Shown in pieces: positions 51,268-60,813 of a stretch of 64,000 nt of DNA. Positions within the stretch are counted from its first letter, which is position 1; each line of letters starts with the position of its first letter. A program made the translations under genes and the position numbers. The notes below the pieces were generated by a model. The model worked only from the letters and a program-made list of their open reading frames with translations, was not told where the DNA came from and searched no databases. This stretch comes from Rhizobium sp. (GTDB lineage: Bacteria > Pseudomonadota > Alphaproteobacteria > Rhizobiales > Rhizobiaceae), in contig JAQGJP010000012.1 of assembly GCA_028290545.1 (NCBI GenBank), forward strand, positions 1 to 64,000, in the 5' to 3' direction.

Positions 51268-52821
51268 ATGGACGACATCGCAGCCAACTGCGCCGTATCA
51301 TCATCGCGGAGAGCCGGCGGCAGGGCCGCCCGTGTTGCAGCGCGTTCAGCGCCGCTGGCCGAGAATCTGCGCCCAGTGCGCCCCGGCCTGCCGGGTGGTC
51401 AGTACAAGCCGCTCAGCGATGCAAACGTCAAGCGCATCCACGAGGCGGCTCTCGATGCACTGGAGCAGATCGGCCTTTCGCAGGCGCCGCAGTCCGGCAT
51501 CGATATCATGACCGGGGCCGGCGCCATTCTCGGCGATGACGGCCGCATCCGTTTTCCGCGTGCACTGGTCGAAGACATGGTGGCAGTTGCCGGCCGCAAC
51601 ATCACTCTTTTCGGCCGTGATCCAAAGTATGATATGCATCTGAGCGGCACGAAAACCCATTTCGGCACTGCCGGCGCCGCGGTTCATATCGTTGATGTCG
51701 AAAAACGCGAATATCGCGAATCGACGTCCAAGGATCTGCTCGCCGCCTCCAAGCTGGTCCATCACCTCGACAATATCCATTTTTTTCAGCGGGCCATGGT
51801 CTGCCGCGATGTCTCTGACAATCTGCAGATGGATATGAACACGCTTTATGCCTGCTGCGCCGGTACGACCAAGCATGTAGGCACCAGTTTCTCCGATCCT
51901 GCGCATGTCGCCGATGGTTTCGACATGTTGCACATGATCGCCGGCGGCGAGGACGAATGGCGGGCGCGGCCGTTCGTCTCCAATTCAAACTGCTTCGTCG
52001 TGCCCCCGATGAAATTCGCGACTGAAAGCTGCCAGACCATGGAGCATTGCATCCGTGAAGGCATGCCGATGCTGCTGCTGTCGGCAGGCCAGGCAGGCGC
52101 GACAGCGCCGGCAGCGCTGGCCACGGCAATCGTCCAGGCGGTCGCCGAATGCCTTGCCGGCGTCGTCTATGTCAACGCCATGTCTCCCGGCTTTCCGGCG
52201 ATCTTCGGCACCTGGCCTTTCGTGTCAGACCTGCGCACCGGTGCAATGTCGGGCGGATCAGGCGAGCAAGGACTGCTGACGGCCGGCTGTGCGCAGATGC
52301 ATCACTTCTACGACCTGCCCGGCGGTGCTGCCGGCGGCATGTCGGATTCCAAGCTGCCGGACATGCAGGCAGGCTGGGAACAGGGCATCCTCAACGCGAT
52401 GGCCGGTCTCTCCGGTCTCAACATGGTCTATGAGGCTGTCGGCATGCATGCCTCTCTGCTGGGCTTCTGCCTGGAATCGCTGGTACTTGGCGATGACCTG
52501 CTCGGCCAGGTCCAGCGTTGTGTGCGCGGCATCGACGTCACCGAGGACAGCGTCTCGCTTGAAACCATGCGTTCGGTTTGTCTCGAAGGCCCCGGTCACT
52601 ATCTCGGTCACAGCCAGACGCTGGAACTGATGCAGACCGAATATATCTATCCCGCCGTCGCCGACCGCACCAGCCCCAAGGAATGGGTAGAGCTCGGTCG
52701 TCCGGACCTTATCCAGAAGGCAATCGAACGCAAGAACCGCATCCTGCGTGATGCGGCACCCTCGCTGATCGATCCGGCCGCCGATCGGGCAATCCGGGAA
52801 AGATGGCAGATTCATTGCTGA
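51268..52821 (+). CDS. Trimethylamine:corrinoid methyltransferase family protein (MttB, non-pyrrolysine)
   Basis: A 517-residue MttB-superfamily protein. Familiar segments are YKPLSDANVKRIHEAALDAL, GTAGAAVHIVDVEKREYRES, FATESCQTMEHCIREGMPML, YVNAMSPGFPAIFGTWPF, RTGAMSGGSGEQGLL and LPGGAAGGMSDSKLPDMQAG. There is no in-frame TAG, so it is a non-pyrrolysine member like the glycine betaine methyltransferase MtgB. Such enzymes move a methyl group from a quaternary amine to a corrinoid protein. Neither the corrinoid protein nor a reductive activator is encoded in the window. The ATG has AGGAGG upstream. Substrate is probably glycine betaine or a relative such as carnitine or stachydrine; this is inference. 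Confidence 0.9.
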   Translation: MDDIAANCAVSSSRRAGGRAARVAARSAPLAENLRPVRPGLPGGQYKPLSDANVKRIHEAALDALEQIGLSQAPQSGIDIMTGAGAILGDDGRIRFPRALVEDMVAVAGRNITLFGRDPKYDMHLSGTKTHFGTAGAAVHIVDVEKREYRESTSKDLLAASKLVHHLDNIHFFQRAMVCRDVSDNLQMDMNTLYACCAGTTKHVGTSFSDPAHVADGFDMLHMIAGGEDEWRARPFVSNSNCFVVPPMKFATESCQTMEHCIREGMPMLLLSAGQAGATAPAALATAIVQAVAECLAGVVYVNAMSPGFPAIFGTWPFVSDLRTGAMSGGSGEQGLLTAGCAQMHHFYDLPGGAAGGMSDSKLPDMQAGWEQGILNAMAGLSGLNMVYEAVGMHASLLGFCLESLVLGDDLLGQVQRCVRGIDVTEDSVSLETMRSVCLEGPGHYLGHSQTLELMQTEYIYPAVADRTSPKEWVELGRPDLIQKAIERKNRILRDAAPSLIDPAADRAIRERWQIHC

Positions 52822-52835
52822 TCGCACATAAAAAT

Positions 52836-52859
52836 CCCTCCCCGCTTGCGCAGGGAGGG
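52836..52859 (+). terminator. Terminator of the MttB-family gene
   Basis: CCCTCCC (52836-52842) pairs with GGGAGGG (52853-52859), followed after seven bases by a run of five T. It starts 14 bases after the mttB stop. AAAAA before the stem would make it work leftward too, for the convergent agl operon. Confidence 0.8.
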
Positions 52860-52926
52860 CGGCCTGTTTTTGGTATCGGCGACCGGGAGAAGAGAGAATT
52901 TCAAGTAGCCTCAGGTCTGAAAAGCG

Positions 52927-53937
52927 CTACACCTTCACCGGTTTGCCGTCAGCGCCGAAGCGATGGACTTTGCCGTCGAGCGCCTTCACCGACACGGTGT
53001 CACCGGTATTGTATTTGGTCGTGCCGTTTTCGCGCACGGTCATCGGTTCGTCATCGCCGATATCGAGATAGAGGAAGCTGTCCGCACCGAGCTTTTCGGT
53101 ATGGATCACGGTGCCGGTCCACTGCCCCCCGGTATGCCCCGCGATTTCCAGATGTTCGGGGCGGATTCCCACCGTCGAACAATTGAAGGACGCGGCGCGC
53201 GCGCCATGCAGCAGGTTCATCTTCGGCGAACCGATGAAGCCGGCGACGAACAGCGATTGAGGGTTCTCGTATAGCTCCAGCGGCGAACCGACCTGCTCGA
53301 TCCTGCCGGCGGAAAGCACGACGATCCGGTCGGCGAGCGTCATCGCCTCCACCTGGTCGTGCGTCACATAGATCATGATCGCATCCGACATCGATTCATG
53401 CAGCTTGGCGATCTCGATGCGGGTGGCGACGCGCAACGCAGCATCAAGGTTCGACAGTGGCTCATCGAACAGGAACACTTTGGGATTGCGGACGATCGCC
53501 CGGCCGATTGCGACGCGCTGTCGCTGGCCACCCGAAAGCGCCTTGGGCAGACGATCGAGATAAGGCGTCAGTTGAAGGATATCGGCCGCCGCTTTCACCC
53601 GCTTTTCGATCTCCTCCGCCGAAGCCTTGGCGATGCGCATGCCGAAGGCCATGTTGTCATAAACCGTCATATGCGGGTAAAGCGCGTAGGACTGGAAGAC
53701 CATGGCGATGCCCCGCCTGGACGGCGGTATGTCGTTGACCTGCTCCCCGTCGATATACATCTCGCCGCCGGTGATTTCCTCAAGCCCGGCGATCATCCGG
53801 AGCAGAGTGGACTTGCCGCAGCCGGACGGACCGACGAAGACGACGAACTCGCCCTTCTGGACTTCCAGATCGACTCCATGGATGACATGCACCGCACCAT
53901 AGGACTTGCGGATATTCTTCAAGACAACCCCGGACAT
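52927..53937 (-). CDS. aglK: Alpha-glucoside ABC transporter, ATP-binding protein
   Basis: A 336-residue MalK/UgpC-type ATPase: [20 protein letters not shown] (Walker A), [20 protein letters not shown] (signature), [13 protein letters not shown] (Walker B) and [12 protein letters not shown] (switch His), followed by a C-terminal TOBE regulatory domain. It energises uptake by AglEFG. Last gene of aglEFGAK, 32 bases after aglA. As with other MalK-like ATPases it might also serve other sugar transporters. Confidence 0.95.
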   Translation of the reverse strand: MSGVVLKNIRKSYGAVHVIHGVDLEVQKGEFVVFVGPSGCGKSTLLRMIAGLEEITGGEMYIDGEQVNDIPPSRRGIAMVFQSYALYPHMTVYDNMAFGMRIAKASAEEIEKRVKAAADILQLTPYLDRLPKALSGGQRQRVAIGRAIVRNPKVFLFDEPLSNLDAALRVATRIEIAKLHESMSDAIMIYVTHDQVEAMTLADRIVVLSAGRIEQVGSPLELYENPQSLFVAGFIGSPKMNLLHGARAASFNCSTVGIRPEHLEIAGHTGGQWTGTVIHTEKLGADSFLYLDIGDDEPMTVRENGTTKYNTGDTVSVKALDGKVHRFGADGKPVKV

Positions 53938-53969
53938 GCTTCCCTCCTGTTTATTATGCGTTGTTCTTA

Positions 53970-55616
53970 TTATGCCCTGCGCGCGAAATAGGCGCCCCAG
54001 GCCGGCAGTCTGACGCTGTTTCCGTCATTCCCAGTCATAAATCCGTGGCCTTCCAGCGCCTCCCAGGCACCTTCGGGCAGAGTGGCGAGGGCATCGCTCT
54101 CGGTCATGTTGAACACCGCGAGCACGATTTCATTGCCGAAAACCCGCGTGAAGCCAAGCACCTGATCATCGGCGATCTCGAAGACGATTTCGCCCTTCGC
54201 AAACGCCGGGTGCCGCTTCCGGAATGTCATGAAAGCCTTGTAATGATTGAGCACCGACGCCGGATCGTCGCGTTCGACATTGACGGCGCGGCTGAGATGC
54301 GCCGGCGGCACCGGCAACCACGGCTGGACGTTGGAAAAGCCGCCATTGCTTGTCGCACCGGTCCAGACCATCGGCGTCCGGCAACCGTCACGGCCCTTGA
54401 AGTCCGGCCAGAACTGGATGCCATAGGGATCGCGCAGATCCTCGTAGGCAAGTTCCGCCTCTTCCAGGCCAAGTTCCTCGCCCTGATAGATACAGACGGA
54501 ACCGCGCAGGCTCATCAACAGGCTGGCCAGCAGCTTGGCATGCGCATCGTGGTCATGGATTCCTTCGCTCCAGCGCGAAATGTGCCGCATCACGTCATGG
54601 TTGGAAAATGCCCAGCAGGCCCAGCCTTCGGGCGCGTAGCGCTGGAAGCGTTCCTGCACGTCGCGGACGCGCTTCGGCGTGATCGGATCGGAGGCAAGGA
54701 ATTCGAAGGCGTAGCACATCTGCACCTTGTCGTCACCGGACGTGTACTCGCCGACGATCTCCAGCCCGCGCTGCGCGTCACCCACTTCGCCGACCGAAGT
54801 GATCGCCGGGAATTCATCGAGCACCGCACGGAACCGCTTGAGGAATTCGAGATTCTCCGGCTGGTTCTTGTCGTGGAGGTGCTCCTGGTGATTATAGGGA
54901 TTGACCGACGGCGCGATCGTTGCATTGCGGCGGCTGACCTCCAGCGGCGGATTGTCCCGCAACTGCTTGTCATGGACATAGAAATTGATCGTATCGAGCC
55001 GGAAGCCATCGACACCCTTCTCAAGCCAGAAACGGGTGACGCCAAGCAATTCCTCCTGAACCTGCGGGCTGTGGAAATTCAGATCCGGCTGCGAGGTCAG
55101 GAAGTTGTGCAGGAAATATTGCAGGCGGCGTGTATCCCATTGCCATGCGGAACCGCCGAAGATCGACATCCAGTTGTTGGGCGGCGTGCCATCGGGCTTC
55201 GGATCCGCCCAGACATACCAGTCCGCCTTCGGGTTTCCTCGCGAGGAGCGGCTTTCAACAAACCATGAATGCTGGTCCGATGTATGCGACAGGACCAGAT
55301 CGATCATCACCTTGATGTTGAGCCGGTGGGCTTCGGCGATCAGCGCATCGAAATCGCTGATCGATCCGAATATCCTGTCGACATCGCAATAATCGGAGAC
55401 GTCATAGCCAAAATCCTTCATCGGCGATTTGAAGAACGGCGAGATCCAGATCGCGTCCGCGCCCAGTGAGGCAACATGCTCCAGCCGCTCGGTGATCCCC
55501 ATCAGGTCGCCGATGCCGTCCCCATTCGAGTCCTGGTAGGAGCGCGGATAGATCTGATAGATCACCGCGCCGCGCCACCAGTCCTTGTCTATCGGGTTTT
55601 GAACGTCCTCGATCAT
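53970..55616 (-). CDS. aglA: Alpha-glucosidase, GH13
   Basis: Cytoplasmic alpha-glucosidase of 548 residues that hydrolyses imported sucrose, maltose, trehalose and similar glucosides. GH13 regions: [17 protein letters not shown] (I), [13 protein letters not shown] with the Asp nucleophile (II), ITSVGEVGD with the acid/base Glu (III) and [10 protein letters not shown] (IV). It starts [20 protein letters not shown], typical of the group. ATG 55616 is used; 19 further codons are open upstream. Order and content match the Sinorhizobium agl operon. Confidence 0.95.
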   Translation of the reverse strand: MIEDVQNPIDKDWWRGAVIYQIYPRSYQDSNGDGIGDLMGITERLEHVASLGADAIWISPFFKSPMKDFGYDVSDYCDVDRIFGSISDFDALIAEAHRLNIKVMIDLVLSHTSDQHSWFVESRSSRGNPKADWYVWADPKPDGTPPNNWMSIFGGSAWQWDTRRLQYFLHNFLTSQPDLNFHSPQVQEELLGVTRFWLEKGVDGFRLDTINFYVHDKQLRDNPPLEVSRRNATIAPSVNPYNHQEHLHDKNQPENLEFLKRFRAVLDEFPAITSVGEVGDAQRGLEIVGEYTSGDDKVQMCYAFEFLASDPITPKRVRDVQERFQRYAPEGWACWAFSNHDVMRHISRWSEGIHDHDAHAKLLASLLMSLRGSVCIYQGEELGLEEAELAYEDLRDPYGIQFWPDFKGRDGCRTPMVWTGATSNGGFSNVQPWLPVPPAHLSRAVNVERDDPASVLNHYKAFMTFRKRHPAFAKGEIVFEIADDQVLGFTRVFGNEIVLAVFNMTESDALATLPEGAWEALEGHGFMTGNDGNSVRLPAWGAYFARRA

Positions 55617-55692
55617 CTCATGCTCTTTATGGTCTTGAAAAGGTGCCGGCACCGGCACCCGGTTTTTTCTCAAAAGGCGGGTTTCGCCACCG

Positions 55693-56832
55693 TCACTTTA
55701 CCGAGCCGGTCAACAATCCGCGTACCAGATAACGCTGCAGCGTGAAGAACACCAAAAGCGGCACGATGATGGTGATGAAGGCGGAGGCCGTCAGGATTTC
55801 CCAGTTGCCGCCGCGCGAGCCGAGCAGGTTGACGAGCCGGCCGGTCAGCACCAGTTCCTGATTGCCAGTGCCGAGGAACACCATGGCGACCAGGAGGTCG
55901 TTCCAGGTCCAGAGGAACTGGAAGATCGCGAACGACGCCAGCGCCGGGAAGGAGAGCGGCAGGATGATCTTGATGAAGATCTCGAAATCGGTCGCGCCAT
56001 CGACGCGGGCGGATTCCATGATTTCCTTCGGCAGGCCAGCCATATAGTTGCGCAGCAGATAGATGGCCAGGGGCAGGCCGAAACCGGTATGGGCCAGCCA
56101 GACGCCGAGATAGGTCTTGGCATTGACGCCGAAATAGCCCCCGACGCCGTTATAGAGCTTGAGCAGCGGAATCAGCGACATCTGCAGCGGCACGACCAGC
56201 AGGCCGACGACGACGGCGATGATCAGCGAGCGGCCGGGGAATTTCATCCAGGCCAGCGCATAGGCAGCGAATGCCGCCACCAGGATGGGGATCACGGTCG
56301 AGGGAATAGCCACCGTCAGGGAGTTGATGAACGACGAACCGATGCCCTGCGCCGTCAGCACTTCCTTGTAGTTATCGAGCGTAAAGCGTGGCGGGATCGA
56401 TGCGATGAAGGCAATGCGCTGGCCGCGCTCGCCTTCCATCTTCTTGTCCGAGACTATCTGGAAACTGCCGTCGCCCTGAACAGTCAGCGCCGTTCCGTCA
56501 CGCAGCGTTGCCGTCGCGCCCGGCATGTATTCCGACGGCTTGGTCGGCGTCGTGCCCCAGGCGCTGACCACGCCGCCACGGTTCTCGAGCACATTGCCCG
56601 CGATGACGAACTTGCCGTCCTTCTCGACCTGCGCCGAGGCATCGGGCGCACGGTAGACGACGTTCTGCGTCGAGGTCGTCAGCGCCGTCCACCAACCGGA
56701 AACCGCAAGCTGGTTCTTGTCACGAAAGGACGAGATCAGCAGACCAGCCGTCGGCAGGGTCCAGAGGACTACGATCAGCAGCACGGAGAGATGAACGACC
56801 CAGATCAGCGGTGATTTCTTGCTCGCATACAT
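55693..56832 (-). CDS. aglG: Alpha-glucoside ABC transporter permease
   Basis: A 379-residue MalG-type permease. After the first span comes a large periplasmic insertion (about residues 35-150, including QVEKDGKFVIAGNVLENRGG) characteristic of AglG. The C-terminal part holds five more spans and the ATPase-contact EAA loop ESARVDGATDFEIFIKIILP. Its ATG shares a base with the stop of aglF (TGATG). Confidence 0.94.
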   Translation of the reverse strand: MYASKKSPLIWVVHLSVLLIVVLWTLPTAGLLISSFRDKNQLAVSGWWTALTTSTQNVVYRAPDASAQVEKDGKFVIAGNVLENRGGVVSAWGTTPTKPSEYMPGATATLRDGTALTVQGDGSFQIVSDKKMEGERGQRIAFIASIPPRFTLDNYKEVLTAQGIGSSFINSLTVAIPSTVIPILVAAFAAYALAWMKFPGRSLIIAVVVGLLVVPLQMSLIPLLKLYNGVGGYFGVNAKTYLGVWLAHTGFGLPLAIYLLRNYMAGLPKEIMESARVDGATDFEIFIKIILPLSFPALASFAIFQFLWTWNDLLVAMVFLGTGNQELVLTGRLVNLLGSRGGNWEILTASAFITIIVPLLVFFTLQRYLVRGLLTGSVK

Positions 56833-57842
56833 CAGCGTCCCTCCATCTCTTTGCGTGCGTTGCGGATGTTCCAGATCATGATCGGGATGACCAGCACCAT
56901 GATGACGATGGCGATCGCCGCACCCCGGCCGAAGTCGCCCCCGCCACGGAACATCCAGTCGAACATCAGGTTGGCGAGCACCTGGCTGTTCCATTGGCCG
57001 TTGGTCATCGCCAGCACGATGTCGAACACCTTGAGCACCAGGATGGTGATGGTGGTCCAGACGACCGCGATCGTGCCCCAGATCTGCGGCACCATGATCT
57101 TGAAGAATATCTGCATGCCGCTGGCGCCATCGATGATTGCCGCCTCGATGGTCTCCTCGGGTATGCCGCGCAGGGCGGCCGAGAGAATGACCATGGCAAA
57201 ACCGCTCTGGATCCAGACGAGGATCGCCATCAGGAAGAAATTGTTCCAGAACGGCAGCGTGATCCAGGCCTGCGGTTCGCCACCGAACCAGACGACAATG
57301 GCATTGAGGATGCCGATCTGCGCGGCGCCGACGTCACGATAGTCGTAGACGAATTTCCAGATCACGGCTGCGCCGACGAACGAGATCGCCATCGGCATGA
57401 AGATCAGCGATTTGGCAATGTTTCCCCACCAGATACGGTCGGTCAGCACCGCGATCACCAATCCCATGAAGGTGGCGGCGGCCGGCACGACGAGGAGCCA
57501 GAGAAAATTGTTGAGGATCGATTCCTGGAACTGCGCGTCCTGGAACATCCAGACATAGTTGAACAGGCCGACAAAATTCTGCCCGCCCTTGTCCAGAAAG
57601 GACAGCCGGATGGAATCGAACACGGGGTAGACGAGATAAAGCACCATCGCGATCATCGCCGGCCCGAGAAAAAGCCATGGTCGGATCATCGTCGCCCGTC
57701 GCATGTTGCGTGCGGCGGCCGCGGCATTGGCGCCCCTGGATGGCAAGATCAGGTCCAGGAGCAGGTTGCTGCCGTAGAAATAGGCGGCACATCCCAGCAC
57801 CCCGGCAATCATCGTCAGAATGGCATAGATCAACTGCTGCAT
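56832..57842 (-). CDS. aglF: Alpha-glucoside ABC transporter permease
   Basis: A 336-residue MalF-type permease with about eight spans. The EAA loop is EAAIIDGASGMQIFFKIMVP. The N-terminus (QQLIYAILTMIAGVLGCAAYF) adds a span before the conserved core, as in known AglF. ATG 57842 has GGAGG nine bases upstream. Located between aglE and aglG. Confidence 0.94.
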   Translation of the reverse strand: MQQLIYAILTMIAGVLGCAAYFYGSNLLLDLILPSRGANAAAAARNMRRATMIRPWLFLGPAMIAMVLYLVYPVFDSIRLSFLDKGGQNFVGLFNYVWMFQDAQFQESILNNFLWLLVVPAAATFMGLVIAVLTDRIWWGNIAKSLIFMPMAISFVGAAVIWKFVYDYRDVGAAQIGILNAIVVWFGGEPQAWITLPFWNNFFLMAILVWIQSGFAMVILSAALRGIPEETIEAAIIDGASGMQIFFKIMVPQIWGTIAVVWTTITILVLKVFDIVLAMTNGQWNSQVLANLMFDWMFRGGGDFGRGAAIAIVIMVLVIPIMIWNIRNARKEMEGR

Positions 57843-57971
57843 GGTCCGTCCCCTCCCCGGTAGAAACAATGAGCGTATTCTGTAACTTATTATAGCCGGC
57901 GGTATCTCCGGCGCTTATTTGGCGTCATGGTAGAAACAGCGGGGATGTCGCCACCCCCGCCGCCAGTTTCA

Positions 57972-59333
57972 TTATTTCAGCGCTTCCCAGGCCTTCTGGA
58001 TCGAAGCCGAGACATCGGCCGCAGACTTACCGCCGACATAATCGATCATCCCGGTCCAGAACGCGCCGGCACCAATTTTGCCTGGCATAAGGTCGGAACC
58101 GTCAAACCGGAACGTCGTCGCCTGGGTCAGGATCTCGCCCATCTTCTTCGAAGGCTCGTTCGAATAGGCATCCGGATTGGCCTTCTTGAACGGGGTCAGG
58201 AAGCCGGTGCGCGCCATCCACACTTCGTGGGCGATCGGGGTTTCCAGCCAGGCAATGAACGCACGAGCGGCAGGCGAATCCTTGGTGATCGCCACCAGCG
58301 TGCCGGCGCCGAGCACCGGATTGCCGAGTTCAGGCTTGGATGCATATGGCGGCAGGTAGAAGAAATCGGCGTCCTGGCCGAGCTTCGTGCCTTCCGGGAA
58401 GAAGGATGGAATGAACGACGCCTGACGGTGCATGTAGCACTTCGGCGGCGAAGAGAAGAGACCCTTCGGGCTGTCGCGGAAGTCGGTCGACGTGACGGCA
58501 GCAACGCCGCCATCGACGAACTTGTCATTCTTGGCGAACCAGCCGAATTCCTCGATGGCGCCGATCACAGCCGGATCATTGAAGGGAATTTCATCCTTGA
58601 CCCACTTGTCGTAGACTTCGGGCTTCTGGGTGCGGAGCATCATGTCTTCCACCCAGTCGGTGGCCGGCCAGCCTGTCGCGCCACCCGAACCGAGACCGAT
58701 GCACCAGGGCTTGCCGCCGCTCTCCGCGATCTTTTCCGTGAGCGCCTTCAGCTCTTCCATTGTCTTCGGTACGGCATAGCCGGCGTCTTCGAAATTCTCC
58801 GGCGAATACCAGACCAGCGACTTCAGGTCGGCCTTGTACGGGAACGCATAGAAATGTTCGGCACCGTCCTTGCCCTTGTAGGTACCGAGGCTGACCCAGC
58901 TGTCGCCGGCAGCATAGTTCTCCTTCATCCAGGCAGCGTCCTTGTCTCCGAGATCGGTCAGGAAACCCTTAGAAGCGAGGTCGGCCAGCAGGCCGGGCTG
59001 CGGCAGGATCGCAATGTTCGGCGGACTGCCGGCCTGCGTGTCGATGACAATCTGCTGTTCGTAGTTCTCGGACGAGGAATAGTTGACCTTGATGCCGGTC
59101 GCGTCTTCGAAATAGGCGAGCATCGCGAGAGCGAGCGTTTCGTCGTCACCGCGCCAGGGTCCGAAGACCGTCAGAGACTGACCCTTGAGGTCGCCATGGC
59201 TCTTTTTGAATTCGTCATAGCTCGCCCAGTTGAAGCGCTTGTCTTCGCCAGGCTTGAACATCAGGTCGGCAGCATTGGCCGCGCCGGCGAACAGCGCGAG
59301 CGCCGCAACCCCCATCAGAAATGTTTTCTTCAT
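57972..59333 (-). CDS. aglE: Alpha-glucoside ABC transporter substrate-binding protein
   Basis: A 453-residue periplasmic binding protein with a signal peptide (MKKTFLMGVAALALFAGAANA) and the mature start ADLMFKPGEDKRFNWASYDE. Segments such as LTVFGPWRGDDETLALAMLA and GIKVNYSSSENYEQQIVIDT match AglE. First gene of the operon; a 447-base region with LacI-type sites separates it from aglR. Captures alpha-glucosides in the periplasm for AglFGK. Confidence 0.95.
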   Translation of the reverse strand: MKKTFLMGVAALALFAGAANAADLMFKPGEDKRFNWASYDEFKKSHGDLKGQSLTVFGPWRGDDETLALAMLAYFEDATGIKVNYSSSENYEQQIVIDTQAGSPPNIAILPQPGLLADLASKGFLTDLGDKDAAWMKENYAAGDSWVSLGTYKGKDGAEHFYAFPYKADLKSLVWYSPENFEDAGYAVPKTMEELKALTEKIAESGGKPWCIGLGSGGATGWPATDWVEDMMLRTQKPEVYDKWVKDEIPFNDPAVIGAIEEFGWFAKNDKFVDGGVAAVTSTDFRDSPKGLFSSPPKCYMHRQASFIPSFFPEGTKLGQDADFFYLPPYASKPELGNPVLGAGTLVAITKDSPAARAFIAWLETPIAHEVWMARTGFLTPFKKANPDAYSNEPSKKMGEILTQATTFRFDGSDLMPGKIGAGAFWTGMIDYVGGKSAADVSASIQKAWEALK

Positions 59334-59444
59334 CCGACAATCCTCCCTTGGATATGGAATGCGTTTCGACCACTCAGGTAAATGAGCGGCCGTTTCAAAA
59401 AGCGTCCTTCAGGTATTGGGCTTTCAATTAAACCGTCCTCCAGA

Positions 59445-59461
59445 TTTGAAAGCGCTTTAAA
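59445..59461. promoter_or_regulatory. Candidate AglR (LacI-family) operator A
   Basis: TTTGAAAGCGCTTTAAA, centred on the CpG-centred palindrome AAAGCGCTTT (59449-59458), the classic shape of LacI/GalR-family operators. It lies 112 bases upstream of aglE. Confidence 0.72.
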
Positions 59462-59654
59462 GAAATAGAACGTCTTTGTGGGCAAAAAGTCAAGAGAGTC
59501 TGAAACAGATTCACAATCTGAGTGCATTGCCGATTGCAGATTTTGAAGGATTATTGCGTAATTTCAATCGATTAGTATTGTGACACTTTTTTTGGCTTGA
59601 TCGCGACTTGCCGTACCGTTTCGTAAGTATTCGAACTGTCTTTAAAAAAACAAT

Positions 59655-59670
59655 TGATGGCGCTTTCAAA
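59655..59670. promoter_or_regulatory. Candidate AglR (LacI-family) operator B
   Basis: On the minus strand TTTGAAAGCGCCATCA, sharing its first 11 bases with operator A but with a weaker second half. It is 111 bases upstream of aglR; two sites about 210 bases apart would allow looping. Confidence 0.6.
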
Positions 59671-59780
59671 AAAATCTGACTTATCGTATTGTCATTGCGC
59701 TGGGAGCAGGTAGTGAAGATCGAACGGGAGATCGATTTCTGTGTCGTGACGACAGATGCCCGAGGAGCATTGGTTCAGCT

Positions 59781-60797
59781 ATGAACTTGAAAGAATTCGC
59801 AAAATCGATCGGAATGAGCCAGACGACGGTGAGCCGCGCACTCTCCGGATATCCGGAAGTGAAAGCTGAAACACGCCAGCGGATTTTGAAACTGTCCCAG
59901 GAACTCGGCTATCACCCCAATCGTTCGGCGGCTGGACTGGCGACCGGCCGTGCCGGTGCGGTGGGCATTGTGCTGCGAGAAAGCCACGGCTTTGACCCGA
60001 ACACCACCGAATTCATGGCCGGCCTCGGCAGCCGGCTTGAAACGCGGCAGATCGACATCCTCATCACCGTCGTCGAGGACCGGGAAGGCGAACTGACCGC
60101 CTATCAGCGGCTGGCCGCCTCCAAGCGCGTCGATGCCGTGATCCTGCACACGCCTGTCGTCGATGACGAGCGGATGGCGTTCCTGAAGAAACTCAAGATG
60201 CCCTTCGTGCTGCATGGCCGCGGCATCGACAACGGCAATTTCCCTTGGATAGACATCGACAATTTCGGCGCCATCTATCGCGCCACGTCCTATCTCATCG
60301 ATATCGGTCACAAGCGCATCGGCATGATCAACGGCAGCAAGGGTGACGTGTTCGCCGAGCATCGCGACCAGGGATACCGCAAGGCGCTCAAGGAGCGTGG
60401 GCTTCCCTTCTATGAAGACATGATCACCCACGGCGCCTTCATCGATGATGTCGGCTATCGCTCGATGCAGGATTTCCTGAGCTTGTCCGAACCGCCGACG
60501 GCCGTGCTGGCGGGTTCGATGATGACCGCGCTCGGCGTCATGCGCGCGGTGCGTTCGGCAGGGCTGACGCTGGGTCGCGACATTTCGCTGATCGCCCATG
60601 ATGACGTGTTCAACTACATCAATGCCGACAACATGGTGCCGACCGTCTCAACCACCCGCTCCTCGATGCGGGAAGCCGGCGTCCGGATCGGCGATATCCT
60701 GCTGCAGATGCTGGCCGGGCGGGACGTCTCGAGCCATAGCGAGGTCTGGCCGGTGGAGCTGGTGTTGAGGGAATCGACCGCGCCGCCGGCGTCGTAG
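59781..60797 (+). CDS. aglR: LacI-family regulator of alpha-glucoside genes
   Basis: A 338-residue LacI/GalR regulator: MNLKEFAKSIGMSQTTVSRALSGY-type HTH (NLKEFAKSIGMSQTTVSRAL), hinge helix PNRSAAGLATGRAGAVGIVL and a periplasmic-binding-like effector domain. It diverges from aglE exactly as AglR does in Sinorhizobium. It probably represses aglEFGAK until an alpha-glucoside binds; the direction of control is inferred. Converges on the AraC gene with 16 bases between. Confidence 0.93.
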   Translation: MNLKEFAKSIGMSQTTVSRALSGYPEVKAETRQRILKLSQELGYHPNRSAAGLATGRAGAVGIVLRESHGFDPNTTEFMAGLGSRLETRQIDILITVVEDREGELTAYQRLAASKRVDAVILHTPVVDDERMAFLKKLKMPFVLHGRGIDNGNFPWIDIDNFGAIYRATSYLIDIGHKRIGMINGSKGDVFAEHRDQGYRKALKERGLPFYEDMITHGAFIDDVGYRSMQDFLSLSEPPTAVLAGSMMTALGVMRAVRSAGLTLGRDISLIAHDDVFNYINADNMVPTVSTTRSSMREAGVRIGDILLQMLAGRDVSSHSEVWPVELVLRESTAPPAS

Positions 60798-60813
60798 CAA
60801 GTTTCAAAGACCG

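Larger units (their letters stand above)
59334..59780. other. aglE-aglR divergent control region
   Basis: 447 bases without a gene. It is AT-rich relative to the window and contains two LacI-type half-palindromes listed separately (59445-59461 and 59655-59670). The remainder should hold the promoters of aglE (leftward) and aglR (rightward). Confidence 0.7.
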
